64,000 nucleotides of DNA from Achromobacter seleniivolatilans (GTDB taxonomy: Bacteria > Pseudomonadota > Gammaproteobacteria > Burkholderiales > Burkholderiaceae_B), in assembly GCF_030864005.1 (NCBI RefSeq), contig NZ_CP132976.1, positions 6,572,001 through 6,636,000 on the forward strand, given 5' to 3'. Of this stretch, positions 33,937-47,154 are shown in pieces (the stretch's first letter is position 1; each line of letters opens with the position of its first letter). A program made the position numbers and the translations under genes. The notes under the pieces were generated by a model. It was not told where the DNA came from and made no database searches. It worked only from the letters and a program-made list of their open reading frames with translations.

Positions 33937-36342
33937 CTAAGTCGCGGCGGGGGGCAACGCCCCGATGGGCGCTGCCGCCTGTGGAGCCGAGGCCAACAGC
34001 ATTGTGGGGGGCGAGGATACTTCCAGCGCTGCGTCGTTCAACCGTTTGAGTACCGTGAACAGCAATGCGCTGCGCACGCCGTAAGCGGCCCGTGGCGACG
34101 AGACGTAGCCCTTGGCGTTGAAGATCAAGTGACCGTTATCAATGCCGTCCAAAAACACATTGGGCGCGGGCGTGTCCAGCACGTCTTCGTGGTCGGCAAA
34201 AGCCTGCAACATCAGTTCGCGGACCTGTTCCGCGTCCGTGGACAAAGGCATGGGCAGCTTGATCTGAACCAGACCCAGCGGATTTGATCGCGTCACGTTG
34301 CGCACCGTCTTTGTCACGAACTCCGAGTTCGGCACGATCACCGTCGACCGGTCTCCCATCTGGATTTCAGTCGCACGCACATTGATGCGCAGGATGTCGC
34401 CTTCCACACCGCCCAGCGATACCCAGTCACCCACTTTGACGGGGCGCTCGGCCAGCAGGATCAGGCCCGACACAAAGTTCTGCACAACGGCTTGCAAGCC
34501 AAAACCAATCCCCACTGACAGCGCGCTGGCAATCCACGCCACACGTTCCAGGCCAATGCCCGCCGCGGAAAGCGATAGGGCGACGGCCAGGACTACTCCC
34601 GCGTATCCAAACAACGTGGCGGCGGACAACTGCATGCCCGGGTCCAATTCCGTGGTCGGCAGATACCGATTCGACAGCCAGCGCTTGAGCACCTTTACGC
34701 TCAGCAATGACAAGGCCAGCACCAGCAACGCTTGCAACACAGCACCGGGGCGTATCTGCGCCTCGCCAATTGCCAGGCCTTTGCGCAATTGGTCAAAGCG
34801 TTGCAGCAGATCCATCGGCCCTTCGCCAAACGGCGCCAGCAGCAGGATGATGGCCAGCAAAGCCACGGCGACGCGGCCCATACCAGACAGCAATACCGCC
34901 GCCTGGTCCCGCATACTGGGTTTTTCGTTCTCGCCGGTATCGCGGTGCGAAGTGCCCAGCAGTGTGCTGAAACCGTCTTCGATCAGCGTCGAGACCAAAT
35001 ACGCGGATGCCAGCACAATCAGCACCCACAGCACCTGCTTGGCCATGAAACTGCCGAACGCCACGTAGCCCGCCAGCAGGCTGGCCAGGCTAATAATCAA
35101 TACCGTCCACACCGCGCCCAGCAGCAGGGATATCCAGAAGGGCACGGGCGCATCATTTTCCTGAATGCTTTGGCGTCGCAGCCTGCGGCCGATAGCCAGC
35201 ACCACGCCCATTGTCGCCATCAGCAATACGGCGACAATCCCGGTCAGCGTAATCGTGGTCGTCAGACTGGCGTTCAGCAACACCGGAAGGCGTTCCGCCA
35301 GCCAGATCATCACCACCAGCACGCCGAGCATGCCCGGCAGCCAGCGCAAGCGCGTGGCGACTGCATCGCTGATAGGCGGCAGCCTCCACGAAGGGCGATT
35401 CGTGGATAGCAGCGCATTGCCCAGGCCAGATACATACCCCCCAAAACAGACGGTGGCGACCAGGGTCGTCAGCAACGCGGCAGTGTTGTCCGACAGTTGC
35501 GAATTCCAGTCCAGGCCGGTTTGAATCAGCAAAGCGATCAGGCCGGGGGTGGCGACCGACAGGACCAAAAGCGCCACGGCAAGAAACGAGCGGCGCAAAC
35601 GGCCGGGCGGAACGCGCGTCGCGGTCACCCTCAGCAACACCCTGCCTATGGCTACCCGCGCTGCAATGACCAACGCGGCGGCGGCCGCCAGCAGGAACCA
35701 ACCCCATTTGGGCGTTTGCCCGACAGCAGTCGTCAACTCGTCGCGCAGCGCGCCGAGGCGTTCCAGGTCGCTGGGAAACTCTTCGTTAAATTCGGTCCAG
35801 AACTGGCCGGACAGAAACGAATCTCTGCGCTCGCCCAGCCTGGCTTTGAACTGCGTCCGCCGTAACGCCGAGATCTGCTCCGCAGTTTGGGCGGCATCGA
35901 CGGACAACAACCGGGCCAGTTTGATCTGCGCGTCCAGCGCCCGGCTGTTTTTCTCCAGTTGCATGCGTTGCGCCGCGACGTCGGGCGCCTCCTTGGCACC
36001 CTCGGGCGGAGTGCCCAGTTCGCTCAGTCGGGCAGTAACGCTAGCCAGTTGCGGCGTCAGCGCTTCACTGGCCGCATCAGCCTTGGACTGTATGTCCAAA
36101 GCGTCATTGCGTTGTTTGACCAGGGTTGCGTCGTCGGTCTGATCGGCGACGCGCTTGCGCATATCGTCAATTTGCTTGCGGGCGGCCGCCAGTGTTGCTT
36201 CGGTCTCCGAAGGGCTGGGAGGCGCCGCCGCAAACGCGGGCATCAGACAGAGCGCCAAGAACAATGCAGCAATGAACGCCGCGAAATCGGGTGTTCGAAT
36301 GCGGCGGACGTGTTTCAGCAAGGGGGGCATTGTCAGGGTCAT
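33937..36342 (-). CDS. Large mechanosensitive ion channel, DUF3772 plus MscS domains
   Basis: About 801 residues from the ATG at 36342 (in-frame ATGs at 36378 and 36330 are alternatives). An N-terminal signal-like segment ending FAAAPP precedes a periplasmic coiled-coil/DUF3772 region (to about residue 225), followed by some ten membrane spans. The C-terminal MscS core contains LSVGIGFGLQAVVQNFVSGL (pore helix) and AERPVKVGDWVSLGGVEGD, then VIVPNSEFVTKTVRN. Such MscK/YbiO-like channels release solutes on hypo-osmotic shock. Confidence 0.88.
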   Translation of the reverse strand: MTLTMPPLLKHVRRIRTPDFAAFIAALFLALCLMPAFAAAPPSPSETEATLAAARKQIDDMRKRVADQTDDATLVKQRNDALDIQSKADAASEALTPQLASVTARLSELGTPPEGAKEAPDVAAQRMQLEKNSRALDAQIKLARLLSVDAAQTAEQISALRRTQFKARLGERRDSFLSGQFWTEFNEEFPSDLERLGALRDELTTAVGQTPKWGWFLLAAAAALVIAARVAIGRVLLRVTATRVPPGRLRRSFLAVALLVLSVATPGLIALLIQTGLDWNSQLSDNTAALLTTLVATVCFGGYVSGLGNALLSTNRPSWRLPPISDAVATRLRWLPGMLGVLVVMIWLAERLPVLLNASLTTTITLTGIVAVLLMATMGVVLAIGRRLRRQSIQENDAPVPFWISLLLGAVWTVLIISLASLLAGYVAFGSFMAKQVLWVLIVLASAYLVSTLIEDGFSTLLGTSHRDTGENEKPSMRDQAAVLLSGMGRVAVALLAIILLLAPFGEGPMDLLQRFDQLRKGLAIGEAQIRPGAVLQALLVLALSLLSVKVLKRWLSNRYLPTTELDPGMQLSAATLFGYAGVVLAVALSLSAAGIGLERVAWIASALSVGIGFGLQAVVQNFVSGLILLAERPVKVGDWVSLGGVEGDILRINVRATEIQMGDRSTVIVPNSEFVTKTVRNVTRSNPLGLVQIKLPMPLSTDAEQVRELMLQAFADHEDVLDTPAPNVFLDGIDNGHLIFNAKGYVSSPRAAYGVRSALLFTVLKRLNDAALEVSSPPTMLLASAPQAAAPIGALPPAAT

Positions 36343-36516
36343 TTCTTGAGCGATTTGCTCGAGTGAAGGCGGCAGCATAACAAGGTGCCGCCGCAGGCGT
36401 TGCAACAAAAATGACGACCTGTCCCTGGTTATTTGCAAGACTCGTTGGGCTGGCGGATCAGGGTGGGGCTAGAGGGACCGAAATCAACGTTTACGAGCCC
36501 AACGTTTGGAATCATC

Positions 36517-37434
36517 TTAGGCCGCATTCAGACCCGAGCGCGCCCTTTTGGGCTTGCCCAGGACGGCGTCGCACACGTCCAGCCACGCGCGCGCGGCAAA
36601 GGACAAATAGCCGGTTTGCAGCCAGATATGGCCAACCTCCCATTGCAGGCCGGACTTGGCTAGTTTCGCGGTGCTTAAGCCGCGCGTCTTCATGCGCTGC
36701 ATCAAGGGTTCGGGCAGCAGCGCAACGCCCAGTCCTGCGGACGCCATGGCGACCAGAAAGTCCCAGTGTGCGCTTTGTGCCGCGATGCCTGGCTGGATAC
36801 CCGCGTCGGCAAAAGCCTGGCGCAAACGGCGGGTCATCGCAAAATCATCCGTGGGAATCAGTAGCCGAGTGTCGCGCAAGGCGCTCAAGGGCAATGAGGT
36901 CTTGCCTGCCCAAGGGGCGTCGGGCGGGCCGATAACCCAGATCGGATAGCTGCCAAATGCCTGCGCGGCCAGACCGCCATCGGGCGCGATTGGCAAGATG
37001 GTGGCGCCTATTTCCAGTTCGCCGGTGGCGACCAGCCCTTCAACGGCCTGGCCCGTTCCTTCACGCAGCGTCAGGTGAATCCCCGGATGAAGTTCGCGAA
37101 ATCGCTTCACCACTGGTGTGAATAGCAAATTGATCATCGGCGGAATGCCCACTTCCAGCGCGCCGCGGTGCAGGTCGGCTGTCTGCCGCAGTTCCTCGGA
37201 GAGCTGGCGCATCGTCTCCAGCACTTGCAGACCTCGCTGATACATGACACGGCCGGTATCCGTAGGGCGAGCGGTATGGCCGTCGCGGATCAACAGCGGT
37301 GTACCCGCCTCCTCTTCCAATTGGCGAATCATTTTGCTGACGGTGGACTGCGTGACGAACAGCGTCTTGGCCGCCTGCGTAAAGCTGGCGTGCCGGACAG
37401 TTTCCACAAAATAACGCAGGGCGCGCACGTCCAT
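36517..37434 (-). CDS. LysR-family transcriptional regulator
   Basis: 305 residues. The N-terminal HTH reads DVRALRYFVETVRHASFTQAAKTLFVTQSTVSKMIRQLE, close to the GltC/CynR-type subgroup; the C-terminal effector domain starts near residue 90 (GALEVGIPPM). Divergent from the CoA-transferase gene, with a 17-base inverted repeat between them, so it probably controls that gene. Confidence 0.9.
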   Translation of the reverse strand: MDVRALRYFVETVRHASFTQAAKTLFVTQSTVSKMIRQLEEEAGTPLLIRDGHTARPTDTGRVMYQRGLQVLETMRQLSEELRQTADLHRGALEVGIPPMINLLFTPVVKRFRELHPGIHLTLREGTGQAVEGLVATGELEIGATILPIAPDGGLAAQAFGSYPIWVIGPPDAPWAGKTSLPLSALRDTRLLIPTDDFAMTRRLRQAFADAGIQPGIAAQSAHWDFLVAMASAGLGVALLPEPLMQRMKTRGLSTAKLAKSGLQWEVGHIWLQTGYLSFAARAWLDVCDAVLGKPKRARSGLNAA

Positions 37435-37498
37435 GGGGGCGGGTTCCTGGGCGCATTACGCGCCGGAAGGGCAAACGATGAAAAAAACGACTGGTTTG

Positions 37499-37543
37499 AA
37501 TGATTTTAAGTCATTACGAGATTTGGGCGGGCGTTCCTATACT
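37499..37543 (+). promoter_or_regulatory. Inverted repeat and promoter before the CoA-transferase gene
   Basis: AATGA-7-TCATT (37499-37515) is a LysR-type half-site pair abutting a candidate -35 (TTACGA, 37514-37519), followed after 18 bases by a good -10 (TATACT, 37538-37543). This geometry fits activation by the divergent LysR protein. Confidence 0.5.
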
Positions 37544-37678
37544 GCCGAAAATTCATCCCTGGGCTGGCCTGCGCCAGCGCTGGGATATCGGGAAACGCCG
37601 CGTCAGACGGCGCCCGGGTGCTCTGGCCGTATTGCCGCGCCCGGCCGCAAGCCGTTGGACTTTAAATTTGGAGACACC

Positions 37679-39196
37679 ATGCATCTCGACCGAATCCGCC
37701 ATCCTGGGCTGCGCGCCAAAATCACGTCCGCTGCCCAGGCGGCTTTGCTGGTTCAAGACGGCATGACCGTTGGAATGAGCGGTTTTACACGGGCTGGGGA
37801 CTGTAAGTCTGTGCCGGCTGCGATAGCCAGCCGCGCTGAACGCGAGCCGCTGTCCATCACGTTGATTACCGGCGCCTCGTTGGGACATGACACAGACAAG
37901 ATGCTGGCCCAGGCCAACGCGCTGTCGCGCCGCATGCCGTTTCAGGTCGACACGACGCTGCGCCGCAAGATCAACCAAGGCGACATCGCCTTCATTGACC
38001 AGCATCTGTCTGAAACCGTCGAGCAATTGCGCGCGGGTCATATCGGTCCGATCAACGTGGCTATCATCGAAGCCGCCGCTATCACCGAAACCGGCGCCAT
38101 CGTGCCCACCATGTCGGTCGGAAATTCCGCTTCGTTCGCGCAACAGGCGGACAAGATCATCATCGAATTGAACGTGAGCGTGCCCGCCGCTATCGAAGGT
38201 CTGCATGATATCTACGTGCCCGCGGACCGTCCGGCCCGTCAGCCCATAGGCCTGACAACAGTCGACCAGCGCATTGGCCTGCCTTTCATCGAGGTCGACC
38301 CCGACAAGATCGCCGCGATCGTCATCACGCATGAACCGGACAGCCCGTCCAACGCTTTGCCGCCCGACGACGAGACCAACGCCATTGCCGGGCACATCAA
38401 TACATTCCTGCGGGGTGAAGTGGACGCCGGCCGTTTGACGAACGCGCTCCTGCCTTTGCAGGCCGGCATTGGCACCATCGCCAACGCCGTCCTGCATGGC
38501 TTTGAGTCTTCGGATTTCGACAACCTGACGATGTACTCCGAAGTGCTGCAAGACAGCGCGATTGAACTGCTGGACCAAGGCAAACTTGCGTTCGCTTCGG
38601 CTTCGTCCATCACGGTGTCCAAGCCCGTGTACGACAAGATCCTGGCCAATATCGAGCACTACCGCGAGCGCATCGTCTTGCGTCCGCAAGAGATCAGCAA
38701 CGCGCCAGAACTTGTCCGCCGTCTGGGCATCATTGCTATCAACACGGCACTGGAATTCGACATCTACGGCAACGTGAATTCCACGCACGTGGGCGGCACG
38801 CACATGATGAACGGTATCGGCGGTTCGGGTGACTTCGCGCGTAACGCGCATCTGGCTATCTTCGTGTCTAAATCCATGGCCAAGAATGGAGACATTTCCA
38901 GCGTCGTGCCGATGGTGTCGCATGTGGATCACACCGAGCACGATGTCGATGTGCTGGTTACCGAATGCGGGCTGGCGGATTTGCGCGGGCTGGCGCCACG
39001 CGAACGCGCGCGCGCAGTCATTCAGCATTGCGTGCATCCGTCGTACCGCGAAGGTTTGCAGGACTACTTCGACCGCGCTTGCGAGCGCGGCGGCCAGACG
39101 CCTCACCTGATTGAAGAGGCGTTCTCCTGGCATCAGCGATTCAACGAAACGGACTCAATGCAGCCCGCAAAGCCAGCGGCCCGTAAGGCAGCCTGA
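37679..39196 (+). CDS. Succinyl-CoA:acetate CoA-transferase (acetyl-CoA hydrolase/transferase family)
   Basis: 505 residues from the ATG at 37679, the length of AarC/Cat1-type transferases. It shows GMSGFTRAGDCKSVP near residue 33, GKNLLPLQ-like NALLPLQAGIGTIANAVL, the catalytic-Glu region MYSEVLQDS near residue 285, and the C-terminal GGSGDFARNAHLAIF and VTECGLADLRGLAPRERA. It exchanges CoA between succinyl-CoA and acetate (or acts as acetyl-CoA hydrolase) in acetate handling. A short Ala/Lys-rich tail ends the protein. Followed by a strong terminator. Confidence 0.92.
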   Translation: MHLDRIRHPGLRAKITSAAQAALLVQDGMTVGMSGFTRAGDCKSVPAAIASRAEREPLSITLITGASLGHDTDKMLAQANALSRRMPFQVDTTLRRKINQGDIAFIDQHLSETVEQLRAGHIGPINVAIIEAAAITETGAIVPTMSVGNSASFAQQADKIIIELNVSVPAAIEGLHDIYVPADRPARQPIGLTTVDQRIGLPFIEVDPDKIAAIVITHEPDSPSNALPPDDETNAIAGHINTFLRGEVDAGRLTNALLPLQAGIGTIANAVLHGFESSDFDNLTMYSEVLQDSAIELLDQGKLAFASASSITVSKPVYDKILANIEHYRERIVLRPQEISNAPELVRRLGIIAINTALEFDIYGNVNSTHVGGTHMMNGIGGSGDFARNAHLAIFVSKSMAKNGDISSVVPMVSHVDHTEHDVDVLVTECGLADLRGLAPRERARAVIQHCVHPSYREGLQDYFDRACERGGQTPHLIEEAFSWHQRFNETDSMQPAKPAARKAA

Positions 39197-39306
39197 CGGC
39201 GAGGCCAAAATTGACTGCCGCCGCCACGGCGCCTGCCAGGCCATTCGAGCGAAGCGAATCCTGACTTGCGGGTAGGTGGATACCGCCGGGCGCCGTGTTT
39301 TGGTAG

Positions 39307-39341
39307 AGGTAAAGGAGCGAAAGCTGCTTTACCTTTTTTTT
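39307..39341 (+). terminator. Rho-independent terminator after the CoA-transferase gene
   Basis: AGGTAAAG pairs with CTTTACCT, and the interior AGC/GCT pair is capped by a GAAA loop. Eight T residues follow. The minus-strand LysR gene ends 10 bases further on. Confidence 0.9.
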
Positions 39342-39350
39342 GTTCAGTGA

Positions 39351-40274
39351 TTAAGCGTCCAGGTCCGAACCCGGCGTGACCAGATTGCGGCGTGACAATT
39401 CCAATTCGTCCCGCAGCCATTTCTTTAGCGCCACCAACGGCGTCCAATCGCGCAAGCTAGGCGGGTAAACAAGATGGTAGGTTTGCGCCTGATCGTAGTG
39501 CACGCGCATAGGCGACACCCGGACCAACCGTCCCGCGCAAATGGCGTCCGCCGCCAGCAGCTCCCTGCCCAATGTGATTCCCAAGCCCTGCTCGGCGGCC
39601 TGAAGCATCATCCCCGCATCATTGAAGGTGGCAACGGGCATGATGGATGTGCGCAAGCCGGCGGCGTTGAACCAGTGCTGCCACATATCGCGCTCACCCA
39701 ACAAGGGCTGGCGCGCCAGCGTTTCAGGAGAATCATCCTCTAGCGTCGCTGCTGTTTCGGGCGATGCCAGTGCGATCAGCGGCAGCGGCATGTCGAACAA
39801 GGGTTCGGACTCGACGCCCGCCCACGGTCCCCGCCCAAACCGCAGTGCGGCATGAAAACCGTCGCGCACCAGATCCACGACTTGCTGGGATGTCTCGATT
39901 TCCAGAGACATCCCGGGATTCTGTGTCCGCCACCGGGCCATGCGCGGCAACAGCCAGCGTTGCGCAAACGACGGAAGCACCGACACGCGCAGGCGCTGTT
40001 CGCTGCCAGTCGCCGCGGCCGATGCGGCCATTACGCCTTCATCCAGTATTGCCAGCGCGCTTTGTACGCTGCAAAGCAATGCCGCGCCAGCACTATTCAA
40101 CACGATTCCCCGGCCGCTACGTTCAAACAGCGGGAATCCCAACTGTTCCTCTAGCCCCTTGATCTGCTGGCTGACTGCGCTGTGGGTCAGGTGCAAGCGC
40201 TCTGCCGCCGCGCGCAGGTTCTGCAATTCGGCAACGGCGCGAAAGGCGGGCAGGGTATTCAGGGGTAATCGCAT
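39351..40274 (-). CDS. LysR-family transcriptional regulator (GcvA-like)
   Basis: 307 residues. HTH region LNTLPAFRAVAELQNLRAAAERLHLTHSAVSQQIKGLE, followed by the effector domain with a RFGRGPWAGVESEPLFD segment that is characteristic of the GcvA-type subgroup, which often regulates amino-acid metabolism or resistance genes. It faces away from the DUF1127 gene; the target is unclear. Confidence 0.9.
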   Translation of the reverse strand: MRLPLNTLPAFRAVAELQNLRAAAERLHLTHSAVSQQIKGLEEQLGFPLFERSGRGIVLNSAGAALLCSVQSALAILDEGVMAASAAATGSEQRLRVSVLPSFAQRWLLPRMARWRTQNPGMSLEIETSQQVVDLVRDGFHAALRFGRGPWAGVESEPLFDMPLPLIALASPETAATLEDDSPETLARQPLLGERDMWQHWFNAAGLRTSIMPVATFNDAGMMLQAAEQGLGITLGRELLAADAICAGRLVRVSPMRVHYDQAQTYHLVYPPSLRDWTPLVALKKWLRDELELSRRNLVTPGSDLDA

Positions 40275-40400
40275 GGATGGCGGCTTGGTCAGAAAGGGTA
40301 TTGGTTAGTCTAGCTTACCGATATAGCGAAAACAATTCGATTTTCACCCGCAAGTTGGGCGGCTACGCTTACCAAAACGTCAAAGCCAAAGGAGTTCCTT

Positions 40401-40727
40401 ATGTCCGCCCATACTTGCAGCTCGTCTTCCCCGCCTTTCCAGCCCGCTTGGCAAGCGTCGCAGAAGACGTCTTCCCTACCTACTTCGGCATCTTCGCCCG
40501 CTGCCGTTCAAGAAGTGCAGCCGCAACCTACCGCGCCCGCCGGCATCATTGCCAAGATCTGGCGCGCGTATAAGAAGAGGCGCGCCGAGGCTTGTCTGCG
40601 CAACCTGGCTACTGAATTGGATGCCCACATGCTGAAAGACGTAGGCGCTCCCACGTGGCTCGTCAATGAAAGCCACGTGAATCGAGACCTTGGCAATCTG
40701 CGCAAGGCAGATTACATGCGGTGGTAA
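40401..40727 (+). CDS. DUF1127 small protein with a Ser/Pro-rich N-terminal extension
   Basis: 108 residues from the ATG at 40401, preceded by AAAGGAG. The C-terminal half (about 48-108) is a DUF1127 (YjiS-like) domain: IIAKIWRAYKKRRAEACLRNLA, LDAHMLKDVGAP, and RKADYMRW. The first 47 residues are Ser/Pro/Gln-rich and disordered, making it about twice the usual length. DUF1127 proteins in other bacteria bind RNA or regulate phosphate and carbon metabolism. It is the last gene before the rRNA promoter region. Confidence 0.8.
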   Translation: MSAHTCSSSSPPFQPAWQASQKTSSLPTSASSPAAVQEVQPQPTAPAGIIAKIWRAYKKRRAEACLRNLATELDAHMLKDVGAPTWLVNESHVNRDLGNLRKADYMRW

Positions 40728-40842
40728 ATCGCTGATGGAGGCAAGGGCGTTTGCGCCGCCCAGAGTCCTGCAGGGAATGCTCGGACGTTCTGCCTTCGAG
40801 ATTGGCAGAGCAGTAGCCATAAAGAGACGGGGATAGCAGCCG

Positions 40843-40894
40843 CTATATATATAGAGCAGGTGCCTACTTTTTCCCTCTCTATATATAGAGGAGG
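40843..40894. repeat. Two TATATATAGAG palindromic elements upstream of the rRNA operon
   Basis: CTATATATATAG (40843-40854) and CTCTATATATAGAG (40877-40890) are perfect palindromes; the 15-base stretches starting at 40846 and 40880 also match directly in 14 positions, 34 bases apart. They are strikingly AT-rich for this genome and could be protein-binding sites or a curved upstream element. Confidence 0.5.
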
Positions 40895-40947
40895 GCAACG
40901 AAGCCTCGGCACATGGCAGGACAGGTCCACCTTATTGCTTCCAGCGC

Positions 40948-40975
40948 ATGACAAGCCAAAAATTTGTGCTATAGT
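40948..40975 (+). promoter_or_regulatory. Distal rRNA promoter candidate
   Basis: ATGACA, 16-base spacer, TATAGT. The -10 flank (GTGCTATAGTCT) is shared with the two downstream repeated promoters, which supports it. Confidence 0.55.
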
Positions 40976-41108
40976 CTCGCTCCTTCGCAGTTCAAGCAGT
41001 TCTGAACCGCGAAGCCAAGCAAGGCACAACAGGTTTGAAGGCGTTGCCCGATACGGGCTCACCAGCGAATCTGCCGCACAGTACTCAGCGATGAGCACGC
41101 CGCGGTTG

Positions 41109-41183
41109 TTGCAAGGATGGATGCAAATCAGGCAAAAGCCAGTTGCACTATCTGCAAAAATCGTGCTATAGTCTTGGGCTTGG
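41109..41183 (+). repeat. Promoter-bearing repeat, copy 1
   Basis: A 75-base unit that recurs at 41293-41367 with about 62 of 75 bases identical. It contains TTGCAC (41143-41148), an 18-base spacer and TATAGT (41167-41172), a usable sigma-70 promoter directed to the rRNA genes. Confidence 0.75.
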
Positions 41184-41292
41184 CTGGTGATTGGTTTTCA
41201 GGGTTTACCCTAAACGAGTTGCTAGCCACCTGAGCGGTAACCAACCTCTGGATTCCAGAGCCAAAATCGAGGCGCAGGCCAAGGTGGCGGGG

Positions 41293-41367
41293 TTGCAAGA
41301 TAGGATGCAAATCAGGCAGAAGCCGGTTGCATAATCTGCAAAAGTTGTGTTATAGTTTCAGGCTTGG
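41293..41367 (+). repeat. Promoter-bearing repeat, copy 2
   Basis: Second copy of the 75-base unit, 184 bases after copy 1. It has TTGCAT (41327-41332), an 18-base spacer and TATAGT (41351-41356). Both copies include the ATGCAAATCAGGCA block upstream of the -35. Confidence 0.75.
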
Positions 41368-41483
41368 CAGTTGCCGAAAACTTAGGGTTTGCCCTGATAT
41401 TTCGATAGCTGCTAAAGAGAAGCAGGCCTGAAGGGGTTGTGAGTCAAGCGGTGGAGTGAAGCGAAAGCAGAAACGAAGCCAGC

Positions 41484-41512
41484 TTGACAAACGATAAAAA
41501 CTCCTTCATAAT
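41484..41512 (+). promoter_or_regulatory. Proximal rRNA promoter
   Basis: Consensus TTGACA, 17-base spacer, CATAAT, then a GC-rich discriminator (CTCGCCTC). It is the strongest-looking promoter before the 16S gene and the likely main one. Confidence 0.75.
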
Positions 41513-41617
41513 CTCGCCTCTCTGCTGCTGAAAACAGCAAGCGACGCGGTAGCGAAAGCAGCCCGAAGCGAGCCGGATTGAAGCAGTAGCAGTAAGTAGT
41601 ACAGAATTTAGCAGTAC

Positions 41618-41629
41618 CGCTCTTTAACA
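41618..41629 (+). promoter_or_regulatory. Leader boxA antitermination element
   Basis: CGCTCTTTAACA matches the Nus-dependent boxA of rRNA leaders. A second copy lies in the 16S-23S spacer at 43520-43531. Confidence 0.7.
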
Positions 41630-41638
41630 ATTAAACAA

Positions 41639-41657
41639 CCGATAAGTGTGGGCGCTT
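41639..41657 (+). other. Pre-16S processing stem, 5' arm
   Basis: The 19 bases ending in GGGCGCTT can pair almost fully with 43399-43417 behind the 16S gene (beginning AAGCGTCCAC). This is the expected RNase III processing stem of the 16S precursor. Confidence 0.6.
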
Positions 41658-41846
41658 GATGCGATGCACTGTGATTAGGTAAGGGGTTAAACCCGAGCTT
41701 ATTCACAAGCACAAGAAATCAAGTGCTCACTAGAAGTGAAGTACCTTAGACGTCAAGTTTAAGAACATACCTCACTTCCTTTGAGTAGCGACGTATGACC
41801 TGGTTCGGATTTATTCGGACCAAGAATACGAACAAATACAGAGATT

Positions 41847-43377
<1,531 letters not shown>

Positions 43378-43720
43378 CAGAGCTTAAGTGCTCGTGTTAA
43401 GCGTCCACTCTTATCGGTTGTTTTTTGTAGCTGGAATCAAGAATGCTTGATTCCGCGTAGAAGCTAACTCATAGCGCTGCTTGCAGTGTTATGAGTTGGG
43501 TTTTACTCAACAGCTATATCGTTCTTTAACAATCTGGAAGAAGCACAACGAAATGTACTTATTAAGTACTCAGCGCAAGCTGAAGAAAATAAGTACGGGT
43601 TGTGATTGCATTATTTTTGTTCCAAGTTCTCAAGACTGGGGTGAATAACCTCAGACTGCTTTGAAACTTATGAACGGCACAAACGCTAATACTCAGGTCC
43701 TATAGCCTACAGCGTTATAG
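43378..43720 (+). other. 16S-23S internal transcribed spacer without tRNA genes
   Basis: 343 bases containing the 3' arm of the 16S processing stem (43399-43417), a boxA (CGTTCTTTAACA, 43520-43531) and, at its end, the 5' arm of the 23S processing stem (GTTATAGGATCAAGC, 43714-43728). No tRNA-Ile or tRNA-Ala sequence is present; I looked for the conserved 5' ends and TAGCTCAG blocks. Confidence 0.85.
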
Positions 43721-46605
<2,885 letters not shown>

Positions 46606-46801
46606 ATAACACTGATGGTTATTGACCTGGTGATATAGCGTTCCAAGTGTCGTTCAATACAAAATCTGACTGCACCGTCGGCAGTCAGCCAACAATTACA
46701 CCCCCCTGTGCATGATCATCGAGCTAGCCTCTGATCATCCACACGTTGTGTTTCTTCCAAGATTGGAGCAGTTGCCTAACCGCAGCCGCTCAACCAGTTA
46801 C

Positions 46802-46915
46802 GCCTGACGACCATAGCAAGGTGGTACCACTCCTTCCCATCCCGAACAGGACAGTGAAACGCCTTCGCGCCGATGATAGTGGACGGACGTCTGTGAAAGT
46901 AGGTCATCGTCAGGC
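46802..46915 (+). rRNA. 5S ribosomal RNA
   Basis: 114 bases. The termini GCCTGACGA and TCGTCAGGC pair into helix I, and CCATCCCGAACAGGACAGTGAAACG is the conserved loop region. Separated from the 23S by a 196-base spacer that contains only the trailing processing arm and no other gene. Confidence 0.93.
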
Positions 46916-46926
46916 TTTTATTCCGC

Positions 46927-46960
46927 AAAACCCCACAGGTAATCCTGTGGGGTTTTGTCT
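46927..46960 (+). terminator. rRNA operon terminator 1
   Basis: AAAACCCCACAGG and its complement with a TAAT loop, then TTTTGTCTTT. It lies 11 bases after the 5S gene. Confidence 0.92.
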
Positions 46961-47033
46961 TTGGGGCGCGGGTTTTACCTGCGTTATGTATTGGCCGCGC
47001 GATGCGCGGTATGAATATCGATACCCCATGTAG

Positions 47034-47069
47034 AAAACCCCTCGCAGCTGACGCTGCGAGGGGTTTTTT
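47034..47069. terminator. rRNA operon terminator 2, bidirectional
   Basis: A 15-bp stem (AAAACCCCTCGCAGC with its complement, 4-base loop) followed by six or seven Ts on the plus strand and by TTTTC on the minus strand. It can stop the rRNA transcript and also the minus-strand aldolase transcript. Confidence 0.92.
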
Positions 47070-47154
47070 ATTGGTCGTTATGTTTAGGCCGGTGGGTAGC
47101 TATCGTCTCGTCTCATCGGGATTGTTCAAAAAGCGAAAAGACTAGCCAGATCGG

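Noticed and set aside
43378..43720. Possible tRNA-Ile or tRNA-Ala in the spacer
   Set aside because: Read base by base; none of the conserved tRNA 5' ends, D-arm or T-arm blocks are present.
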